From G963422565 sp963422565 (lineage in GTDB: Bacteria; Pseudomonadota; Alphaproteobacteria; MPNO01), in assembly GCA_963422565.1 (NCBI GenBank), contig OY730228.1:496001-560000 (forward strand): 64,000 nt of DNA, given 5' to 3'. Shown one piece after another: positions 28,814 to 36,121 of the stretch; the stretch's first letter is position 1, and each line of letters starts with the position of its first letter. The notes beneath the pieces were generated by a model that made no database searches, was not told the DNA's origin, and worked only from the letters and a program-made list of their open reading frames with translations. Made by a program: the position numbers and the translations under genes.

Positions 28814-29115
28814 TCGCGGCGGCTCCCTCTGCGGCGCTCCATTCGGCTGGCGGATTGCCGACCGCGACGTCGGATGCCGCGGCGCGCAGCCTAAGGGCCG
28901 ACCCGACCTCGGGCAACCGGACGCCCTCGTCGATGCGCCGGCCAGCGCCCCGAATGTCCTGCCGGAGGCCTTGCCCCCCGATAACGCCGCAGATCCCGCG
29001 CCATGCCCCGGGAGACCGCCCCGCCGGCGTCGCCTCGACATCCCGGTGCCGCGCCGCCGTCGGCCCATCCACGCGCTATCCGGTCCCGAAACCGGTCTCC
29101 GTCCATCGGAGCTTC
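28814..29115. other. Intergenic stretch, no gene seen
   Basis: These 302 bp lie between the UbiD operon and the glycosyltransferase gene, both read leftward. Frames are open because of high GC, but none has recognisable protein character. It marks the junction where base composition begins to fall, and so the edge of the polysaccharide island. Confidence 0.5.
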
Positions 29116-30087
29116 TCACCCGACCTTGCGGCGCAGGAGCTGTCGATAGACTATCGCACGCAGCCATTCCATCGCGGAAAACCTGAACGGCACGCGCATG
29201 AAGAAGGCCACAAGCGCGAGAACGCTGCCAAAACACATCAGACGCCGGGCATTTTCTCTCATCAGAAAGAGCTCCGCCAAGAGATAACCCTTTCCCCCGC
29301 GGCGGGCAACGAGCTGCGTGGCGTCGGCTCTCAACAGAATCTTCTTGGAACCGAAGATTTTCTTGGAGTGGATCATCAAACGGATCCACAGAATATAGTC
29401 TTCGATTCCTGTGGCGATTCGTGCGGCTGGATAGCCGCCGACCTCCCGAACGACGTCGGCCCGGAACGCACAGCAATTGTGATTCACCGGGTTACGGAAG
29501 AAACTGCAGAGGTTCCAATATCCGACAAATCCACTGGGCACGGACTTGATGAACCTTTTCCCGTCCTCCATGAGTTCCAGAACGGAGGCGGAGACGACGG
29601 AGATTCTAGAGTCTTCGAAGAGTAGGAGCTGTTCGGAGAATCGCTCTGGAAAATTGATATCGTCGGTATCTGCGCGGAATATGATCTTGCCGGTACATTG
29701 GCCAAGTCCGATATTCAGACAAGGGCCAAGGCCCTGTTTCTCTGAACGAACGAGCTTTAGAGGCAATGATCGTCTCCATCGAGAGATGATTTCTTCGAGC
29801 TCCTCTCTGATATCGCCGTCCAGAACCAGAACGATCTCATCGGCCGGCCGAATCTGAGCTGCCAATGAGCTGAAATAGGCATCCAGCCGCTCGGTGTTTT
29901 CGCCATCATATGTCACGGACAAAACAGACGTTCGAAAACCTGTTTCATTTGATTCAGAAAGTTGGGGGGGGGGGGGGGGGGGGGGGGGGAAGATAGACGA
30001 GGATCGGGATGTGTCGATATCGTCTCCGCCGAACGGGCGGTACGAGACGGGGACGTCTCGGCGCGGACACCGCTGCAGCTGCTTCAC
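29116..30087 (-). CDS. Glycosyltransferase family 2, with poly-G tract in its 5' region
   Basis: A frame of 323 codons whose last 270 or so encode a GT2-type sugar transferase. TSVLSVTYDGENTERLDAYF and ADEIVLVLDGDI form the nucleotide-sugar fold. FRADTDDINFPERF near residue 140 is the metal-binding DxD region. The acceptor side has NPVNHNCCAFRADVV and GIEDYILWIRL. It would add a sugar to a surface polysaccharide. The first 45 codons are odd: bases 29964-29989 are 26 Gs, read as eight prolines plus parts of two flanking codons. No ATG follows the tract before the conserved core, so the true start may depend on tract length. Base composition is lower in GC than its neighbours. The start is uncertain. 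Confidence 0.75.
   Translation of the reverse strand: MKQLQRCPRRDVPVSYRPFGGDDIDTSRSSSIFPPPPPPPPQLSESNETGFRTSVLSVTYDGENTERLDAYFSSLAAQIRPADEIVLVLDGDIREELEEIISRWRRSLPLKLVRSEKQGLGPCLNIGLGQCTGKIIFRADTDDINFPERFSEQLLLFEDSRISVVSASVLELMEDGKRFIKSVPSGFVGYWNLCSFFRNPVNHNCCAFRADVVREVGGYPAARIATGIEDYILWIRLMIHSKKIFGSKKILLRADATQLVARRGGKGYLLAELFLMRENARRLMCFGSVLALVAFFMRVPFRFSAMEWLRAIVYRQLLRRKVG
29964..29989. repeat. 26-base poly-G homopolymer
   Basis: An uninterrupted run of 26 G on the plus strand (26 C in the coding strand of the glycosyltransferase), between the upstream ATG and the conserved core of the protein. Runs this long change length by slippage. A change of one or two bases would put the upstream start out of frame, as in phase-variable surface genes. 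Poly-G is also a known short-read artefact. Confidence 0.9.
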
Positions 30088-30279
30088 GTCGCGCGCACTC
30101 CTTCGCCTCTTTCTCGAGGGAAAGAGTCGGGGTGGAGGATCCTTGTCGCCTGATAGAGGATCGAGGTGATCTCGGCTCGTCGGACAGCTTGGCAGCCGAT
30201 CTTAAAGCACATTCCGATCGAGATTCAAGCGGCTAGATTCTCCTTGAACAGGTTTTCCTGCTGCTGTTGCGCCTGCAGG

Positions 30280-30645
30280 CTAGGCACGACGCGGCTTGTC
30301 CGTCATAACCACAGGCATGTCGCCTCGATAGGCCCGGCCGATCGAAGAGCTCGGGCGTGCCGTAGCGATCCAGGGCCTCCTAGAGCGCTTCTGCGAGAAA
30401 GCTCCCGCGTCCAGCGTGTTCGACAGCCGCCAGACCGGGACGTGGCCGGTCGCCCGGTCCATGATCGCCAGCGGATACAAGAAACCGCGCCGCACCGAGA
30501 TGCAGGCGATGTCGGCACAGCAGACACGGTTCGGCCGGCCGCTCGGTCGCCAAGCCTTCGGGGAGATGGGGCAGCACCCGGTGCTCGGGACGCCAGGGCA
30601 GCGCCTCGTGTAAGCTGACGTGGCAGGCCTCGTCCTGCATGGGGG
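30280..30645 (-). pseudogene. IS3-family transposase remnant
   Basis: The minus strand carries the catalytic-core region of an IS3-type transposase spread over several frames. One frame gives HRVLPHLPEGLATERP, another CCADIACISVRRGFLYPLAI and then MDRATGHVPVWRLSNTLDAG. These correspond to the DDE-domain start (family form: WCADITYIPMRRGFLYLVAI). After DAGAF a stop (CTC TAG GAG) and further shifts appear: EALDRYGTPELFD is still readable in another frame. The C-terminal third and OrfA are absent. It is certainly inactive. It marks past transposition at the edge of the polysaccharide island. The end coordinates are approximate. Confidence 0.75.
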
Positions 30646-30694
30646 TCCTCCTTCGGCTGCTTGTTCATCACCGAATCCGTCGCCTACCGCTCGT

Positions 30695-30728
30695 CCCTTC
30701 CCTTCCCTTCCCTTCCCTTCCCTTCCCT
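30695..30728. repeat. CCCTT pentanucleotide tandem repeat
   Basis: Bases 30695-30728 are almost seven copies of CCCTT in a row, in the non-coding stretch between the IS3 remnant and the GT4 gene, which is read rightward. Interval 30729-31008 shows nothing else recognisable. A five-base unit could vary in copy number and alter spacing upstream of the glycosyltransferase, but no promoter is identified. Confidence 0.85.
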
Positions 30729-31008
30729 CACGCGGCGGAATACGACGTGACCGCCCGTCCGGTTCTCTGGCACCACCCCGGGACCGGACAGCGAATCGAA
30801 AGCGTCGATGCTCAGCGGCTTGCGTACCCCCTTGACCTCCCATACCGACCTCGATAATCGGGTATGAGCCGGCGCTCGGCATCTCTCAATGGCGGCCTTG
30901 ACAGCCCTCGTCCCGAACCCTTGGACACCGTCTCGCATGCACCCGAGCCGAACTGGCCATCCGGACCCATCCGAGATCGCCTCGGACCAATCGCGCGCGC
31001 GCAGCCAA

Positions 31009-32166
31009 GTGCGGATATGGAAGACGCCCGCCGCGCTCGATCGGACCCGCCGGCGTCGCGCCTCCGATAGAAAAATCCTTCTGACCTACGTAACGTCAAC
31101 ATTTCGAAGATGTGCGCCAACAACACAGCTAATGAATATCCTGCGTCATATGGATTACGACAGATTCGATCTGTCGATAATAACTCTTTCTCCAGAGGAT
31201 AAGAAGAATTCGGTCATCGATGCAATCAAGCCGATCCCGGCAAAATTCTACGCGCTGAATCTATCCAAAAATCTGAATTTCTGGCAACTAAAGAAGCGAT
31301 TCGATCATGCGATCGATTTAACTCGAACAGATATTGTACACAGCTCCGGATTGCGGGGAGATCTGCTTGCATCGAAACTGAATAGAGATGTCGGCTGGAT
31401 TGCGACATCCAGGAATCGACCTCATATGGAATATCCGACAAAATTTGGAAAGGTTGTTGGGAAAGGCCTCGCAAGAGTTCACATAAACGCGCTACGTCGG
31501 TGCGATCATCTCGTTTGTTGTTCGAAATCTATGAAGCACGACTTTGAAAAAATTTACGGCATATCGGATTGCACAGCAATACCTGATGGGATAGAAATCT
31601 TTCAAAATACCAAAAACATAACTAATAAAAACCGAAAGAAGGAAGGCTTTGGATTTGTAACTATAGGCAATTTGAAATCTGGTAAAAACTTTGATTATTT
31701 ATGTGATCTATTCAATCAAATAAATAGTCGAATCGCAACGCTCACTGTGGTTGGAGATGGACCGGAATACTCCAGGATTTCTAATTACAAGAGCGAGAAC
31801 ATACACTTTGTTGGACATCGGGATGACGTTTATCCCTACTTGGAGACAAACGATTTCTTCATAAGCGCTTCCTTGTTCGAAGGGCTGCCAAATGCCGTGT
31901 TGGAGGCATTATCGATGGGATGTCCCTGTCTGCTCTCCGACATCGGACCGCATCTCGAGTTGAAGGATGAAATGCCGCCGGGAGCCGTTCAGATTTTTTC
32001 CTTGTCCGATCCGCCCGGCAGCGTCGCAAGAAAATTTCCACAATACGTAGAAAATATGCTGCAAGTATCAAGAGAAGAAATCAGAGAACGAACTATAGAG
32101 AGATACTCGGCAAGAACGATGTCGCTACGTTACCAGACACTCTATTCAAATATCTTACAATCATGA
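31009..32166 (+). CDS. Glycosyltransferase family 4 (GT-B fold)
   Basis: A GT4-type transferase of about 385 residues from the tentative GTG start at 31009; the open frame extends to 30889. The core begins at RKILLTYVTSTFRR. It includes GWIATSRNRPHMEYP, the second-domain start GFVTIGNLKSGKNFDYL, VVGDGPEYSRI and the donor-binding motif ASLFEGLPNAVLEALSMGCP near residue 290. It should transfer a nucleotide-activated sugar during capsule, O-antigen or lipid-glycan synthesis on the cytoplasmic face. From about 31070 the sequence is conspicuously AT-rich (many ATA, AAA and TTT codons), unlike the rest of the window, which strongly suggests horizontal transfer. The upstream 60 codons are GC-rich and may not be translated. 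Confidence 0.82.
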   Translation: MRIWKTPAALDRTRRRRASDRKILLTYVTSTFRRCAPTTQLMNILRHMDYDRFDLSIITLSPEDKKNSVIDAIKPIPAKFYALNLSKNLNFWQLKKRFDHAIDLTRTDIVHSSGLRGDLLASKLNRDVGWIATSRNRPHMEYPTKFGKVVGKGLARVHINALRRCDHLVCCSKSMKHDFEKIYGISDCTAIPDGIEIFQNTKNITNKNRKKEGFGFVTIGNLKSGKNFDYLCDLFNQINSRIATLTVVGDGPEYSRISNYKSENIHFVGHRDDVYPYLETNDFFISASLFEGLPNAVLEALSMGCPCLLSDIGPHLELKDEMPPGAVQIFSLSDPPGSVARKFPQYVENMLQVSREEIRERTIERYSARTMSLRYQTLYSNILQS

Positions 32167-32275
32167 AACAATGGGCGAGCCACAGGCAGGACGAATCGAC
32201 TATCGACATCGGGACCGGCGCGACATGCCCGACCCCCTCTTGCCGACTCCCAGGGAGCCCGTTTCGTACGGACTT

Positions 32276-33154
32276 CTATGTCACGGTCTCGGGGAGGCGT
32301 CCGCTTTCGAAAAGACGGCCCAGCATCTCCTCAGCAGTTTGTGGATGAAACCATCCACCCGCGGAGTGGGGACAAAAGTCCAACTCTCCTATCCTAATTC
32401 TTTCCCCCTGCCCAATATACATATCCACTCGAACAAACGAGAACGCCGAGGAAAGACGTGCTGCCAAATCGAGCATCTTATCCAATATGGCCGGTTTGGA
32501 ATGGGTGTAAGAGGCGCCCGGGTATTCGAGAGTAATCGGAAGTTTGTTCCAGAAAATGTCATAGAAAGTCTGACTATGGTTGGACAATTGATCTGATTCC
32601 ACGTGAATCAGCTTCGGAATTCCCGAAAAACAATATATTTTGTAATCATTCGGCACGGTCCTTCCGTCTTCTGATACGAATTCCTCCACAATTATTTTCG
32701 GCCGCAGGCCTCGATAATTCTGTTCCCTGCTCTTTCGATAGTAATTGATATCGAACCAACTCTTCATCACATCTCGAGGAAGGGGCTGCGTGTCGTCGAC
32801 AAGAAATTCGACATGCCCGCACAGATGTGTAGGCTTTATGACGCATGGCAAGCGTTCCAGGATCAGTCGGTCCACTGCGTCCTTGTCCCTAAGAATTCGA
32901 TATGTCTCGACAACATGTTCCCATCCGACGACTGCGGCGATATAGTATTTTGCATATTCCTTGTCGGTCGCGAAAACGCTCAGCGGGTCCTGCAGCGATC
33001 CATCTACTTTCAGCCTGTACAGATGGTCGTTGAAGCGTTTTGGATTGCGCCAGCGAGGCCAGCGGCGGCGGCGGCGCAGATGGGCACAAAACGCATAGAC
33101 GGAGTCGCCCCAATCGGTCCGTGGGAGGCTTCGCTGCAGTAGAGACTTGATCAC
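32276..33154 (-). CDS. TupA-like ATP-grasp protein
   Basis: A 292-residue ATP-grasp enzyme of the TupA-like family, named for teichuronopeptide synthesis and usually found in polysaccharide clusters. There it is thought to link amino acids or similar groups to sugars. Visible marks are NPKRFNDHLYRLK, FATDKEYAKYYIAAVVG, the central LPCVIKPTHLCGHVEFL (ATP-grasp lysine), IIVEEFVSEDGRTVPNDYKI and the metal-site region FVRVDMYIG with RIGELDFCPHSAGG. The length and order are normal. It points toward the GT4 gene, convergent across 109 bp. GC content is intermediate. The acceptor cannot be predicted. Confidence 0.82.
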   Translation of the reverse strand: MIKSLLQRSLPRTDWGDSVYAFCAHLRRRRRWPRWRNPKRFNDHLYRLKVDGSLQDPLSVFATDKEYAKYYIAAVVGWEHVVETYRILRDKDAVDRLILERLPCVIKPTHLCGHVEFLVDDTQPLPRDVMKSWFDINYYRKSREQNYRGLRPKIIVEEFVSEDGRTVPNDYKIYCFSGIPKLIHVESDQLSNHSQTFYDIFWNKLPITLEYPGASYTHSKPAILDKMLDLAARLSSAFSFVRVDMYIGQGERIRIGELDFCPHSAGGWFHPQTAEEMLGRLFESGRLPETVT

Positions 33155-33466
33155 TCGTCGTTCCTCGGAGTTCGCAGCATGAAGCGTCGATCCGACGCAA
33201 CTGCCGAGGTCATGCGATCGGCCAAGGCCCGACTCGGCGATCCAAGGGGTGTTTCAGGCGCCATCGATGGCGGCGATGAGAGGATTCGAGGGGGATCGAG
33301 GCTTCGGAACCGCCGTACCCGCCGAGCCCAGCGCTCCCCTTCGATGTCCACCAGCACCTGCAATTCCCACAGACGATGGGCGTCGAACGACCCGGCCATG
33401 CGCAGGACCGTACCGCATCGGCGCAGACACCCCCTCCGAGAACGTCGGCGCCGCTCGGCCCCATAC
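33155..33466. other. Intergenic stretch, possible gene relic
   Basis: No complete gene is recognised in these 312 bp. On the minus strand a short run MAGSFDAHRLWELQVLVDIE, followed by GERWARRVRRFRSL, looks protein-like. It has no start signal, ending or family I can name, so it may be a fragment. The stretch forms the right edge of the polysaccharide island. Confidence 0.3.
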
Positions 33467-33778
33467 TCAATAGTCGTTGATGTCCGGCGCAACGCGGCGG
33501 CGGCGCTGAAACGCCCATCGGATCAGGAAGATCGATGCCACGGACAGGATCGCGAACCAGGTGCCGACGGACCGCCACGTCTCGAACAGGACGATGTCGC
33601 CGAACCAGGCGCCGCGGTGCCCGAACAGGAGTGCCGCGACGATGGCCGCCGCGACGCCGACCGACAGCACGAAGAAGTAGAAGCCGATCACCAGATCCGC
33701 GCTGACCAGAACGATCGCGACGATCACCCAGACCTCCGGTATCAGCATCCAATCGGTGAGCGTGTCAGGAAGCTGCAT
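33467..33778 (-). CDS. NfeD-like small membrane protein
   Basis: A 103-residue membrane protein with a hydrophobic segment at WVIVAIVLVSADLVIGFYFFVL, a second at GVAAAIVAALLFG and a third near VGTWFAILSVASIFLI. It ends in a basic tail. This pattern and its position directly after an SPFH-domain gene, with a 14-bp overlap, fit the short form of NfeD. That protein pairs with stomatin-like proteins in membrane microdomain or membrane-quality functions. The soluble OB-fold tail of longer NfeD proteins is nearly absent. The assignment rests largely on the pairing. Confidence 0.75.
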   Translation of the reverse strand: MQLPDTLTDWMLIPEVWVIVAIVLVSADLVIGFYFFVLSVGVAAAIVAALLFGHRGAWFGDIVLFETWRSVGTWFAILSVASIFLIRWAFQRRRRVAPDINDY

Positions 33779-34709
33779 CGCCGGTCCTCCGCATGCTGTC
33801 CGCGATTAACTGGAGCGAGCCGATCACGCCGGTGATCTCGGTGGGAACGACCACCGTCTTAGAATTGGAGGATGCCGCGAGTCTGCCGAGCGCATCGACC
33901 TGGCGCTTCAACACCTCGAAATCGATCGCGGGTTGCCCCCGGTCGGCGATGGCCGCCGCGACGACCCGGGTCTGCTGCGCATCCGCCTCGGCCTTGACAC
34001 GCACCGCATAGGCTTCGGCGTCGGCGGTGATGCGCAGTGCCTCGGCTTCCTTCTCCGCCTCGAACAGCTTCGCCTCCGCGGCGAGCTCGACTGCGCGCTT
34101 CTCCCCCTCGGCGCGGGCGATCGCGGCGCGGCGCTCACGCTCGGCATTCAACTGCTGGCGCTGCGCCGCCTTCGTCTGCTCATCCACGATGACGTCGGTG
34201 ATCGCCGTCGAGGTGATGTCGAGCCCCCACTCGTCCGACTTGGCTTGAAGATTCTCCCCGATCTCCTGGTTCATCGACTCGCGCGAGGACTGCAGTTCGT
34301 CGAGCTCGAGTCTTCCGGCAGCCGAACGCACGATCGATGTCGCCTCGGTATGGAGCGCGGCATCGACATCGCGAATGCGGTAGACGGAACGCGGCGCATC
34401 GACGATACGGTAGAAGACCGTCGCCTCGAGATTGACCTCGACATTATCGCGGGTGATGACGCTGATCTTGAACTCCGGCAGCTGTCTCTCAAGGATCGAA
34501 ATCCGGCCTGAAACGCTGTCGAGAAACGGCACGATCAAGTTGAGGCCTGGCGACAATGTCCGCACATATCTACCGAATCTTTCAACGATATAGACCTCGG
34601 ACTGTGGCACGATCTTGACGCCGCGCCAAATGAGTATCAACACAAAGAGAAACAGAACGACGACGACGATACCCGTAAGCGAGACGCTCAGTGAGGTTGT
34701 CGATGCCAT
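33765..34709 (-). CDS. SPFH/Band 7 (stomatin-like, QmcA-type) protein
   Basis: A 314-residue membrane-anchored SPFH protein. One N-terminal transmembrane helix (IVVVVLFLFVLILIW) is followed by the SPFH domain: VPQSEVYIVERFGRYVRTLS, PGLNLIVPFLDSV and EVNLEATVFYRIVDAPRSVY. An alanine/glutamate-rich coiled coil (about residues 180-250) drives oligomerisation. Such proteins form ring-like cages in the inner membrane and partner with NfeD and FtsH-type proteases. It shares a 14-bp overlap with the nfeD-like gene, so both are made together. It diverges from the TctC-like gene at 35010. Confidence 0.92.
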   Translation of the reverse strand: MASTTSLSVSLTGIVVVVLFLFVLILIWRGVKIVPQSEVYIVERFGRYVRTLSPGLNLIVPFLDSVSGRISILERQLPEFKISVITRDNVEVNLEATVFYRIVDAPRSVYRIRDVDAALHTEATSIVRSAAGRLELDELQSSRESMNQEIGENLQAKSDEWGLDITSTAITDVIVDEQTKAAQRQQLNAERERRAAIARAEGEKRAVELAAEAKLFEAEKEAEALRITADAEAYAVRVKAEADAQQTRVVAAAIADRGQPAIDFEVLKRQVDALGRLAASSNSKTVVVPTEITGVIGSLQLIADSMRRTGDAAS

Positions 34710-35009
34710 TTCCCGACCTTCCTGCCGACGATTCCGTTCTTACCGTATTGGGGGACCACCCCACGGTCAAGGACAGGACAATAACGTACATCTCTCGAGA
34801 CGGTGGAAGAAACCGGCGAGGTCTCCTGTACCTCGATAACGCCCGGCATCCGCATCCATGCGGTTTTCGGGCCGGTTCGATCGTCTCTGTCGATCGACGC
34901 CAGATCCCGTTCCCGGACATGCAGCGCCCGCAAGGTTTGCGGCCGCGGTGCAACGGTCTAAGCTGGATCGGAAAATCCTCTCGGACTCACGATCGACAAG
35001 GAGAACGCG
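34710..35009. other. Divergent intergenic region
   Basis: Three hundred bases separate the leftward SPFH gene from the rightward TTT-binding-protein gene, and should contain both promoters. No convincing -35/-10 pair, riboswitch or small gene could be picked out by eye. GGAGAA close to 34998-35003 is the probable ribosome site of the gene at 35010. Confidence 0.4.
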
Positions 35010-36032
35010 ATGATCGCAAGATATGTCCCCACCTTCGCCGCGGCCGTTGCGCTGCTGGCCTCGGCCGCCGCGGCCGCGCCGGCACGGGCCGACGTCGCGG
35101 AGTTCTACGGCGGCAAGACCGTCTCCATCATCGTCCCGGCCGGGCTCGGCGCCTCGCTCGGCCTCTACGCCAGGCTTCTCGCGGAGCATTGGAACAAGCA
35201 CATTCCGGGCAATCCCAACGTGATCGTCCAGTCCCGGCCGGGGGGCGGCGGAACCAAGGGCGCCGCCTATGTCTATAACGCGGCCCCCAAGGACGGCACC
35301 GTCGTCGCCGAGGTCCTGGCCCCGTCGGTGCTGGCGCCCGCCCTGCGAAACGCGAAGTTCGACGCGCTCGAATTCCAGTGGCTCGGCTCGATCGCCCAGC
35401 GGCCGAGCGTGGTCTCGGTCTGGCACAGCGCGCCGGCGACGACGATCGAGGAGGCGAGAGAGAAGACCGTAGTCATGGGCTCCACCGGTTTCGGGTCGGA
35501 GACATATCTGATGCCCAAGCTGATGAACCACCTGCTGGGCACCAAATTCAAGATCGTCAAGGGCTACAAGGGCGGCGCGGCCATAAACAAGGCGATCGCC
35601 CAAGGCGAGGTCCAAGGCCGCATGAACTACTGGTCGGGCTGGACGACGGTCAAGAAGGACTGGCTGGATCAAGGCAAGCTGGTCCATCTCGTGCAGTACG
35701 GCCCGCCGATTCCGGAGCTTGGGGAGGTGCCCCGCATGATCGATCTCGTGACCTCGGAGGAGGGCAGGAGGATGGTCCGCTTCATCGAAGTCTGCGAGTT
35801 GATCGGCATGGGGTTCTGGGTGGCTCCCGAGGTGCCGAAGGATCGCGTCGCAGCGCTGAGATCCTCCTTCATGGCGACCATGAACGACCCCGCCTTCCGG
35901 GCCGACGCCAAGAAGCGGCGCGCACCGGTGGCGCCGATCGCCGGCGAGGAGCTCGACCGGATCGTCGCCGCCGGACTGAAGGTCTCCCCGGATCTGGTTG
36001 CCAAGATGAAGGCGGCCTACGGTTTCAAATAG
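35010..36032 (+). CDS. Tripartite tricarboxylate transporter substrate-binding protein (Bug/TctC type)
   Basis: A 340-residue periplasmic binding protein. An alanine-rich signal peptide ends near APARA-D. The mature part starts FYGGKTVSIIVPAGLGASLG, followed by PNVIVQSRPGGGGTKGAAYV, the TctC-type ligand-loop pattern. The C-terminal region (VPKDRVAALRSSFMATMND) is also typical. It would deliver a carboxylate to a TctA/TctB permease. The permease gene at 36122-38230 is convergent with it, so the transporter parts are probably on separate transcripts that meet at the hairpin at 36043. The substrate is not predictable. Confidence 0.88.
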   Translation: MIARYVPTFAAAVALLASAAAAAPARADVAEFYGGKTVSIIVPAGLGASLGLYARLLAEHWNKHIPGNPNVIVQSRPGGGGTKGAAYVYNAAPKDGTVVAEVLAPSVLAPALRNAKFDALEFQWLGSIAQRPSVVSVWHSAPATTIEEAREKTVVMGSTGFGSETYLMPKLMNHLLGTKFKIVKGYKGGAAINKAIAQGEVQGRMNYWSGWTTVKKDWLDQGKLVHLVQYGPPIPELGEVPRMIDLVTSEEGRRMVRFIEVCELIGMGFWVAPEVPKDRVAALRSSFMATMNDPAFRADAKKRRAPVAPIAGEELDRIVAAGLKVSPDLVAKMKAAYGFK

Positions 36033-36042
36033 GCTTACGCCG

Positions 36043-36070
36043 AGGGGCGGGCCGCGGCGCCCGCCCCTTT
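36043..36070. terminator. Hairpin terminator between convergent TTT genes
   Basis: AGGGGCGGGC (36043-36052) pairs over 10 bp with GCCCGCCCCT (36059-36068) around a 6-nt loop and is followed by TT. It lies 10 bp after the TctC-like stop codon and so most likely ends that transcript. Confidence 0.75.
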
Positions 36071-36121
36071 CGGCCCGCCGGCCCTCGCCGTTTCGCGCGC
36101 GCTCGGCTGCAGGCCGATATC

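Noticed and set aside
28855..29625. A 256-codon plus-strand frame at the island edge
   Set aside because: Most of it is antisense to the GT2 gene and the rest has no protein character; there is no start signal.
30695..30728. CRISPR-like repeat
   Set aside because: It is a contiguous 5-bp microsatellite with no spacers. No other CRISPR-like array was seen in the window.
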